DNA of 49,398 nucleotides, from NCBI GenBank assembly GCA_030625685.1, contig DAOUQJ010000013.1, forward strand, positions 1-49,398, given 5' to 3'. Within the stretch, counting starts at the first letter, position 1. Every line of letters starts with the position of its first letter. Below the pieces are notes generated by a model. The model had not been told where the DNA came from. It did not search any database and saw only the letters and a list, made by a program, of their open reading frames with translations. Shown here one piece after another: positions 44,174 through 49,398 of this stretch. The stretch comes from Oscillospiraceae bacterium (GTDB lineage: Bacteria > Bacillota > Clostridia > Oscillospirales > Oscillospiraceae). The position numbers and the translations under genes are program-made.

Positions 44174-44632
44174 TCACTCCTTGTTTGTTTTATCACAAAA
44201 GACAGATAGCTCTAATCCGCTTTTGATAATCTCTTGTAATTCACGCATGATGTCATTGAATTTCGGCCTTTCATCATCTGATATGATGCCATCTTCAGCA
44301 ATCTCCATAAGACGGTCAATTGTACCCTTTTCAGAGAATCGTTTGAGTCGATTGTAAATACGAACCGATGTTTGCAAAATATCTCTCTCTTCTAACTCAG
44401 ATACGATTTGATTCATGAGTTCATTCGACTCTTGCAGATGCTGATAGGCTAAATGCTGTGCGTTATAACAAATGACCATTTGCGCTACGATGTCGTTTGG
44501 TGGTGTCCTCTGCCCTGTTTCATAAGCACGAATACTTTCAGGGCTTATTCCTATTCGTTCCGCAGATGATTCTTGTGTAAAACCTGCTGCTTTTCGAGCA
44601 ATTTTATAAATGTTTCGGCATTGCTCCGACAT
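44174..44632 (-). CDS. XRE-family HTH protein
   Basis: A 152-residue protein with an N-terminal XRE HTH (IYKIARKAAGFTQESSAERIGISPESIRAYETGQRTPP, split as about 8-27 and 28-46) and a C-terminal helical domain of unknown role (ELEERDILQTSVRIYNRLKR). Probably an early regulator of the lytic operon. It lies 5 bases before the small HTH-like gene. Confidence 0.87.
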   Translation of the reverse strand: MSEQCRNIYKIARKAAGFTQESSAERIGISPESIRAYETGQRTPPNDIVAQMVICYNAQHLAYQHLQESNELMNQIVSELEERDILQTSVRIYNRLKRFSEKGTIDRLMEIAEDGIISDDERPKFNDIMRELQEIIKSGLELSVFCDKTNKE

Positions 44633-44671
44633 GGGTATTCACCTCACTTTGAGATATAATAGTTTTAACAA

Positions 44672-44887
44672 CTAACTTACGTTCTTTTTATCACGACCAT
44701 ACAATTCATCAATAGTGCAATTCAAAACATCCGCAATTATAGGAATGCGATCAGCAGTAGGATATGCCACTCCTGCCTCCCATTGCCAGACTGAAACGTG
44801 TGATACACCAAGCATACGAGCAAGTTCTCTTTGCCCTATATGTCTAGCTTCACGGTGCTCACGTATTTTCATAATAACTGATTGCAT
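44672..44887 (-). CDS. Cro-like XRE repressor
   Basis: About 71 residues from the ATG at 44887 with GGAGGTGAG 8 bases upstream. It is almost all HTH: REHREARHIGQRELARMLGV, SHVSVWQWEAGVAYPTADRI, then IIADVLNCTIDELYG. First gene of the leftward lytic operon, divergent from the repressor; the shared operator region lies between. Confidence 0.9.
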   Translation of the reverse strand: MQSVIMKIREHREARHIGQRELARMLGVSHVSVWQWEAGVAYPTADRIPIIADVLNCTIDELYGRDKKNVS

Positions 44888-44961
44888 ATCTCTCACCTCC
44901 AAGTAAAAATCGCTTGTTAATTACTGGTTAACATGTTAAAATACAAAATAAGACAGAAAAT

Positions 44962-45047
44962 TTCTAAATCTATAATTTCGTTAACCTGTAACTAAATAAT
45001 AATTCCTAAATTTAGAATTGTCAATGGTATAGTTCTATATTTAGGAA
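44962..45047. promoter_or_regulatory. Three quasi-palindromic operators of the lysogeny switch
   Basis: Related 15-bp sites with TTC...GAA-type ends: TTCTAAATCTATAAT (44962-44976), TTCCTAAATTTAGAA (45003-45017, near-perfect palindrome) and TTCTATATTTAGGAA (45033-45047). Centres are 41 and 30 bp apart, in the 202-bp region between the Cro-like gene and the repressor, as expected for a repressor/Cro operator set. Confidence 0.65.
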
Positions 45048-45089
45048 TATTTGTGCACAATTAATATTCTATATAAGGAGTGAAGCCGA

Positions 45090-45443
45090 TTGAATACTGA
45101 ACTTTTTGTACAAAATATAAAAACTCGTTGTAAAGAACTCGGCATTTCACCCACTGTTGCCTGCAGAGAAAGCGGAGTTGGAACAAGTTTTATTAACAAT
45201 ATTGAAAAAAGAGGCACTCTTCCTTCCGTTGGAAAGGTACAAGACTTAGCCATTTATCTTGGAGTTACCACTAGCCAGCTATTAGGTGAATCTAATCTAG
45301 AACAACTAAAAAACAGCTCCTCCACCATTTCTGATGAAGAAGCTGTCTTAAATGACGAACTTATTGAGCGTCTTTGTCAGTTGTCTCCGGAACAACGTGC
45401 TCATGTGGATGCGTTTCTAAAAGGTTTATTAGCATCTGATTGA
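45090..45443 (+). CDS. Lysogeny repressor (XRE family, short)
   Basis: A 117-residue protein with a TTG start (AAGGAG 9 bases upstream; no ATG fits). XRE HTH at about 8-65 (VQNIKTRCKELGISPTVACR, GVGTSFINNIEKRGTLPSVG) and a short C-terminal helical tail (LNDELIERLCQLSPEQRAHV). It has no S24 autocleavage domain, so induction may need an outside antirepressor or metalloprotease. Rightward, divergent from Cro. Confidence 0.88.
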   Translation: MNTELFVQNIKTRCKELGISPTVACRESGVGTSFINNIEKRGTLPSVGKVQDLAIYLGVTTSQLLGESNLEQLKNSSSTISDEEAVLNDELIERLCQLSPEQRAHVDAFLKGLLASD

Positions 45444-45504
45444 GTAATTTCTTTTTTTCGAATGACAATGCTTTGATGTACAATTCCGCCTCCTGCCTAG
45501 TCAT
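45361..45504 (-). CDS. Small helical protein convergent with the repressor
   Basis: A 47-residue frame, MTRQEAELYIKALSFEKKKL at its start, in the style of small phage helical proteins. An extended -10 promoter sits 52 bases upstream, and a GAGAG element precedes the ATG by 7. It overlaps the repressor 3' end by 83 bases on the other strand, so its transcript is antisense to repressor mRNA. Confidence 0.5.
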   Translation of the reverse strand: MTRQEAELYIKALSFEKKKLLNQMLINLLETHPHEHVVPETTDKDAQ

Positions 45505-45555
45505 GGTGATGCTCTCTCTTTCTACGAGGGCGCCATCGTGATTTTTGCGCGCTTT

Positions 45556-45584
45556 ATTATACCACAATTTTACTATTTAGGTAA
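45556..45584 (-). promoter_or_regulatory. Extended -10 promoter, leftward
   Basis: On the minus strand: TTACCT (45584-45579), 17-base spacer ending TGG, then TATAAT (45561-45556). The TGn plus perfect -10 makes it likely active. It would drive the small 45361-45504 gene and antisense RNA toward the repressor. Confidence 0.55.
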
Positions 45585-45611
45585 TATTTCAGTTTGAAGG
45601 GTAAATTTCAC

Positions 45612-46580
45612 ATGTTTTTAGATGCATTATTTAAAAAGAAGGAAACTAACAATATTATATGTGCAGAAGGTCTAATGGATTATATCGTCTTAGATATTGA
45701 AACTACAGGATTTTCAGCACAAAATGATGACATCATTGAAATTGCCATGATCAAATTTGAAAACGGAGAACACACTTCCAGCTATAAAACATTTATTAAT
45801 CCATGTTGTCGTATTCCAGAAAGAATAACAGAATTAACTGGTATTTGTGATACTGATGTAATTGAAGCACCGACCATTCGCAATGTCATTCGAGATATCG
45901 CAAGTTTTATGGAAGACTTCATTATTGTCGGTCATAATGTAACTTTTGATTTGTCTTTTATTCAAATCGCTTATTATAAATCATTAAAGATGGAGAAAAG
46001 CTTCCAATATGTAGATACATTATCTATCGCTCGAAACGTCTTTCCTGAATATGTATCACATAAACTTGAATTTTTAAAAGAAAAATTAAATATTGCTGAA
46101 GGCATCTCACATAGAGCTATGAATGATGTTTTGTGTACAAACAGACTATTAAATAGTTGTTTATCACGCATAAGCTTTCCTTTAGAGAGTATGATTGAAA
46201 CATATCACTATAAAAAACCAAAGTCTAAAAGAACTTTTGAAAAAGTAAGCCCCACTATGATGAAACCTGTTAGCACTGATTTTAACCTTGCCCACTCCTT
46301 GTATGATAAAAAAATCGTATTTACAGGATCCTGTATCAATTCCAGAGAGTGCTTAATGCAAATGGCTTTAGATATCGGTGCTTTGGTGAGAACATCTGTA
46401 TCTTCTAAAACTGATTATCTTGTTGTTGGAGAGCAAGATATCGCTTTAGTTGGTGATGATGGATTAAGTTCAAAAGAAGAAAAAGCATATGCATTAAACG
46501 AAAGTGGAAAAGGAAATGTTCAAATTATAAATGAAACTACATTTCTAAATCTAATTAACGAAAACATTCAAGAAGTATGA
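45612..46580 (+). CDS. DEDDh 3'-5' exonuclease fused to BRCT domain
   Basis: A 322-residue protein from the ATG at 45612 (AAGGG upstream). The exonuclease domain (about 22-185) has ExoI LDIETTG (Asp28, Glu30), ExoII GHNVTFDLSF and ExoIII SHRAMNDVLC. A BRCT domain follows (about 225-318: DKKIVFTGSCINSRECLMQM ... DYLVVGEQD). Related proteins are annotated as DNA polymerase III epsilon-like with BRCT. Located between repressor and integrase in the lysogeny side, it may act in repair or as a conversion gene. Confidence 0.88.
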   Translation: MFLDALFKKKETNNIICAEGLMDYIVLDIETTGFSAQNDDIIEIAMIKFENGEHTSSYKTFINPCCRIPERITELTGICDTDVIEAPTIRNVIRDIASFMEDFIIVGHNVTFDLSFIQIAYYKSLKMEKSFQYVDTLSIARNVFPEYVSHKLEFLKEKLNIAEGISHRAMNDVLCTNRLLNSCLSRISFPLESMIETYHYKKPKSKRTFEKVSPTMMKPVSTDFNLAHSLYDKKIVFTGSCINSRECLMQMALDIGALVRTSVSSKTDYLVVGEQDIALVGDDGLSSKEEKAYALNESGKGNVQIINETTFLNLINENIQEV

Positions 46581-46615
46581 TAAGTAAAACAAAATTATAC
46601 ATTTAGTTTGCAAGC

Positions 46616-46645
46616 CTCCTGGCTAATTAGTCAGGAGAAATTTTT
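46616..46645 (+). terminator. Terminator after the exonuclease gene
   Basis: A 9-bp stem CTCCTGGCT / AGTCAGGAG (one G-U) with loop AATT, then TTTTT after AAA. Confidence 0.7.
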
Positions 46646-46746
46646 GCAATGAATTCAACAGCTTTGAAGCAACAAATCCAGAAAATACAATAGGAACCAG
46701 TTTCTATTGTAGGTATTGTCGTAGACGTACATTTGAATTGGTTTAA
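46627..46746 (+). pseudogene. Zinc-ribbon remnant (weak)
   Basis: An open stretch of 39 codons without a proper start ends ...GTSFYCRYCRRRTFELV. The CRYC knuckle followed by RRRTFEL looks like the end of a Com-like zinc ribbon whose N-terminus is missing. The only nearby ATG with an RBS (46649) is in another frame and stops after 14 codons. Confidence 0.3.
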
Positions 46747-46845
46747 GCGCAAAATACGTGAGTGAATCTGCAATATATTTTGCTAGAGAAAATAAAAAAC
46801 CGCAAACGGTTTATATATGAATTTTTATGAAAGAAGGAATTATTA

Positions 46846-47892
46846 ATGAAAGAATTGAAAGGTTTTATCTCTGGTGTCATAGCAACAGCACTTGTACTCA
46901 CATTTATTGTTCCTGCGTATGCAGCATATCAAAAACAAGCAACCCTAAACTATAATGATATCAAAATCAAAGTTGATGGAGAAATGATGACACCGACTGA
47001 TGCAACAGGCGCTGTAGTTGAACCATTCATTATCGATGGCACCACTTACTTACCTGTACGTGCAATAGCAAATGCGTTAGACCTCTCCGTTAATTGGGAT
47101 GGTGAAACCAAAACAATTAATTTAATGTCTGAAGATCAACCAACAGAAGAAAATCAACTAACAGAAGTTGAAAATATGGAAATTACATTATCCACTCCAT
47201 TTTGGGAAGGTAATGAAGTGATTCAGGTAGAACGAACAGGTACATATACTGGTACTGTTCTCAATAATTTTCCAGAAGGTAAAGGAAAATTTGAAACAGA
47301 AAATGACTACGGTAACCCTTGGTATTATGAAGGAGATTTCAAAAATGGTCTGTTTAATGGACAAGGACTGTATTGCTCTACAAATTTCGATTATAAAGAA
47401 ATCGGAACGCATGTAGATGGCCTATTTACTCCAACGAAAAGCGAATTTTTTGAAACCATTTGTTATAATTCACAAGCAAAATGCATTTTTCAATCAGAAT
47501 CTATTGCTATGATTGATGACTATCAAAACATTTTCCCATGCAAAAATGCAGAAGATATGACAACAGCTACATCCCTTATAGATAGTGCGTTGACATATAG
47601 TATGATTTATAAAAACCCATCAGCACATCTTCAAAATCTACATCAAGTTGAATATGCAACTGCTTTACAAGTTTTTGAATATGAATATTTCGGCCATACC
47701 AATACTAAAATCATAGCTTACAATGAGAATGGTGATTATTATATAATACACTATGATGGATCTATTGAAGTCTATGATAACGATAGAATTTCATTCACTG
47801 CCCTTCCAGTAGGAACTTCTAGTTATGATAATATCGGTGGCGGAGTAACCAATGTTATTGTGACAATTGGTAGTATCGTTGAGCCTATTTAA
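46846..47892 (+). CDS. Secreted stalk-domain/MORN-repeat protein, copy 1
   Basis: A 348-residue protein. Signal peptide 1-27 (ending VPAYAA), a copper amine oxidase N-terminal ('stalk') domain (about 30-90: IKIKVDGEMMTPTD, PFIIDGTTYLPVRAIANALD), an acidic linker, then MORN-like units (about 125-185: GTYTGTVLNNFPEGKGKFE, WYYEGDFKNGLFNGQGLY) and a unique C-terminal beta-rich domain. Exported to the cell surface, probably binding the wall or an envelope ligand. A likely lysogenic-conversion gene. Confidence 0.85.
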   Translation: MKELKGFISGVIATALVLTFIVPAYAAYQKQATLNYNDIKIKVDGEMMTPTDATGAVVEPFIIDGTTYLPVRAIANALDLSVNWDGETKTINLMSEDQPTEENQLTEVENMEITLSTPFWEGNEVIQVERTGTYTGTVLNNFPEGKGKFETENDYGNPWYYEGDFKNGLFNGQGLYCSTNFDYKEIGTHVDGLFTPTKSEFFETICYNSQAKCIFQSESIAMIDDYQNIFPCKNAEDMTTATSLIDSALTYSMIYKNPSAHLQNLHQVEYATALQVFEYEYFGHTNTKIIAYNENGDYYIIHYDGSIEVYDNDRISFTALPVGTSSYDNIGGGVTNVIVTIGSIVEPI

Positions 47893-47990
47893 TCCCACAA
47901 TACGTGATTGAAACTGCAATATATTTGCGATAGAAAATAAAAAAACGCAGACGGTTTATATATCAATTTTTATGAAAGAAGGAATTACTT

Positions 47991-49028
47991 ATGAAAGAAT
48001 TGAAAGGTTTTATCTCAGGTGTCATAGCAACAGCACTTGTACTCGCATTTATTGTTCCTGCGTATGCAGCATATCAAAAACAAGCAACCCTAAACTATAA
48101 TGATATCAAAATCAAAGTTGATGGAGAAATGATGACACCGACTGATGCAACAGGCGCTGTAGTTCAACCATTCATTATCGATGGCACCACTTACTTACCT
48201 GTACGTGCAATTGCAAATGCGTTAGACCTCTCAGTTAATTGGGATGGTGAAACCAAAACAATTGATTTAATGTCTGAAGATCAACCAACAGAAGACAATC
48301 AACTAACAGAAGTTGAAAACATGGAAATGACTGTTTCGACTGGATATGGAGATGGAATATTATTTGAAAGAACTGGGACGTATACTGGTACCCTTCTAAA
48401 CGGTCTCGCACATGGTAAAGGCAGATTTGATTCTCAAAATCCTGAAGGCCATCCATGGTATTATGAAGGTGATTTCAAAAACGGTCTTTTTAACGGCTAT
48501 TTAGTATTTTGCTCTCCAGATTTTGAATATAAAGAAATAGGAACTCATGTTGATGGAGTATATACTCCATCAAAAACTGATTTTTTACAATCAATTTGTT
48601 ACAATTATTCATCTGCTTGCAACTTGCAAACTGAATCACTAACTTTGATTGACAAAAATCAAAATATTTTCCCTTGCATCACAGAAGAAGATAAGACAAC
48701 AGCTATGTCGCTTGTTGATAGTGAGTTGACATACAGTAGTTTTGCAAAAAATCCATCAGCCCATCTTCAAAACCTGCATCATGTTCAACATGCATCTGCT
48801 AAACAAGTTTTTGAGCAAGCATATTACGGACAAACGTACACCATGATCATTGCTACTGATGAGAATTGGAATGTCTATAAGATATTCTATCTAGGTTCTA
48901 CTGAAGTTAACGATGGTGATAAAATTTCATTTGCAGGACTGCCTGTAGCTAACTCCTATTATGATAATTTGGATGGCGGTACTACCGATGTTGTTCTAGT
49001 GATTGGTAGTATCGTTGATTTGGTTTAA
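47991..49028 (+). CDS. Secreted stalk-domain/MORN-repeat protein, copy 2
   Basis: A 345-residue paralogue of the upstream gene with the same domains. The first about 110 residues are nearly identical to copy 1 (for example VEPFII becomes VQPFII). The MORN and C-terminal parts differ much more (GYGDGILFERTGTYTGTLLN; NGYLVFCSPDFEYKE). The contrast suggests gene conversion or strong constraint in the N-terminus and diversifying change in the exposed half. Confidence 0.85.
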   Translation: MKELKGFISGVIATALVLAFIVPAYAAYQKQATLNYNDIKIKVDGEMMTPTDATGAVVQPFIIDGTTYLPVRAIANALDLSVNWDGETKTIDLMSEDQPTEDNQLTEVENMEMTVSTGYGDGILFERTGTYTGTLLNGLAHGKGRFDSQNPEGHPWYYEGDFKNGLFNGYLVFCSPDFEYKEIGTHVDGVYTPSKTDFLQSICYNYSSACNLQTESLTLIDKNQNIFPCITEEDKTTAMSLVDSELTYSSFAKNPSAHLQNLHHVQHASAKQVFEQAYYGQTYTMIIATDENWNVYKIFYLGSTEVNDGDKISFAGLPVANSYYDNLDGGTTDVVLVIGSIVDLV

Positions 49029-49067
49029 TTCGATACTATCGCTTTATCAAATATAGTTACTACACGC

Positions 49068-49089
49068 CTCCTGGCTGAAAAGTCGGGAG
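49068..49089 (+). other. Hairpin with GAAA loop before the integrase gene
   Basis: CTCCTGGCT-GAAA-AGTCGGGAG, a near-copy of the 46616 hairpin but without a T-run. It lies 22 bases before the integrase ATG and could affect its translation or mark an old duplication edge. Confidence 0.5.
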
Positions 49090-49111
49090 ACATACTTATG
49101 AGGAATATATT

Positions 49112-49398
49112 ATGGCAAAGAAATCAAAATACCATCGTCGAGCTGATGGACTTTTAGAAGTAACAAGAACTGATCAGCGCACAAAAAAACGCATCCATTT
49201 CTACGGGAGAACGGATGCGGACATAGATCGTCAAATTATGGAGTATACCACCAAAAATGAGCGTGGTAGATTATTTGGTGAGGTAGCTGAAGAATGGCAA
49301 GATATGCACTTTCCTACCCTATCACCAAACACATTGCGTGGATATAATCCTGCCTATCGTAGAGCAGTTGAGCAATTTGGTAATAAACCAATTAAGCA
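49112..49398 (+). CDS. Tyrosine integrase, N-terminal part (cut by window edge)
   Basis: 95 residues are visible: MAKKSKYHRRADGLLEVTRT (AP2-like/arm-binding N-terminal domain), then FGEVAEEWQDMHFPTLSPNT and RGYNPAYRRAVEQFGNKPI, the SAM-like core-binding domain. The catalytic R-H-R-Y domain lies outside. RBS GAGGAA is 7 bases upstream. It reads outward to the right, so the right att site should follow its 3' end. Confidence 0.9.
   Translation, partial: MAKKSKYHRRADGLLEVTRTDQRTKKRIHFYGRTDADIDRQIMEYTTKNERGRLFGEVAEEWQDMHFPTLSPNTLRGYNPAYRRAVEQFGNKPIK

Larger units (their letters stand above)
46748..49028 (+). repeat. Tandem duplication of a stalk/MORN cargo gene with its 5' region
   Basis: Two units, about 46748-47892 and 47896-49028, each with a matching leader (ATACGTGA ... 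TGCAATATATTT ... AAAATAAAAAA ... GGTTTATATAT ... ATGAAAGAAGGAATTA) and homologous genes. Signal and stalk domain DNA is almost identical; C-terminal halves have diverged. Confidence 0.9.
14987..49398. mobile_element. Integrated prophage plus flanking cargo (right end outside the window)
   Basis: A continuous run of phage genes starts with holin and lysin at 19.8-21.7 kb, passes through tail, head and packaging genes and replication genes, and ends with a tyrosine integrase cut by the window edge. The tail genes match the PBSX/Xkd contractile type; head genes match the HK97 type; an HNH next to TerS suggests cos packaging. The left limit is either the 3' end of tRNA-Ser (14986) or the tRNA-Arg fragment (16551-16600). 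All essential modules look intact, so it may be inducible (inference). Confidence 0.9.

Overview
The window looks like a low-GC Firmicutes chromosome, class Clostridia. Supporting signs are AT-rich intergenic DNA, strong GGAGG ribosome sites, NAD-dependent DNA ligase, a methionine-gamma-lyase-like PLP protein, M42 aminopeptidases, a butyrate-type CoA-transferase and a B. subtilis PBSX/Xkd-like contractile tail module. The genus cannot be fixed from sequence alone; an anaerobic amino-acid or acid fermenter of the Lachnospirales type would fit.

Bases 1-14,986 are core chromosome. A Crp/Fnr regulator precedes a membrane polyferredoxin, followed by a Cys/Met/His-rich small protein on the other strand. 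A tight leftward operon runs murD - three tandem M42 aminopeptidases - PLP lyase-like protein - ligA. A single-stranded-DNA-binding protein and a secreted TolC-like coiled-coil protein read rightward. A hotdog thioesterase with a small Cys-rich partner, an acetyl-CoA hydrolase/transferase family enzyme and tRNA-Ser(GGA) complete the core.

Bases 14,987 to the right edge are mobile DNA. An AT-rich strip (15.0-19.7 kb) carries a HEPN protein, a 50-nt 3' fragment of tRNA-Arg(CCG), an STM4504/CBY_0614 (AbiJ-like) HEPN protein behind a perfect 26-bp operator palindrome, a two-TM protein with a polypurine-encoded Lys/Glu head, a candidate free-standing small RNA, and a small YjzC-like gene. This looks like a defence or cargo strip at the lysis end of a prophage.

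From 19.7 to 49.4 kb there is a nearly complete temperate myovirus-type prophage with its lytic genes on the minus strand. In transcription order they are: Cro-like regulator, XRE regulator, small early genes, DnaD-like initiator with a lambda-like internal origin, DnaB helicase, HUH Rep-like protein, zinc ribbon, HNH nuclease, likely cos, TerS, TerL, small membrane protein, portal, protease, capsid, connectors, sheath, tube, tail chaperone with a -1 frameshift, tape measure, LysM hub, baseplate, fibre, a subtilase-like/amidase fusion lysin, and holin. Divergently, rightward, lie the TTG-started repressor, a DEDDh exonuclease-BRCT protein, two tandemly duplicated secreted stalk/MORN proteins, and a tyrosine integrase cut by the window edge. 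The right attachment site lies outside the window, so the exact prophage boundary is unresolved: tRNA-Ser or the tRNA-Arg fragment could be the left end.
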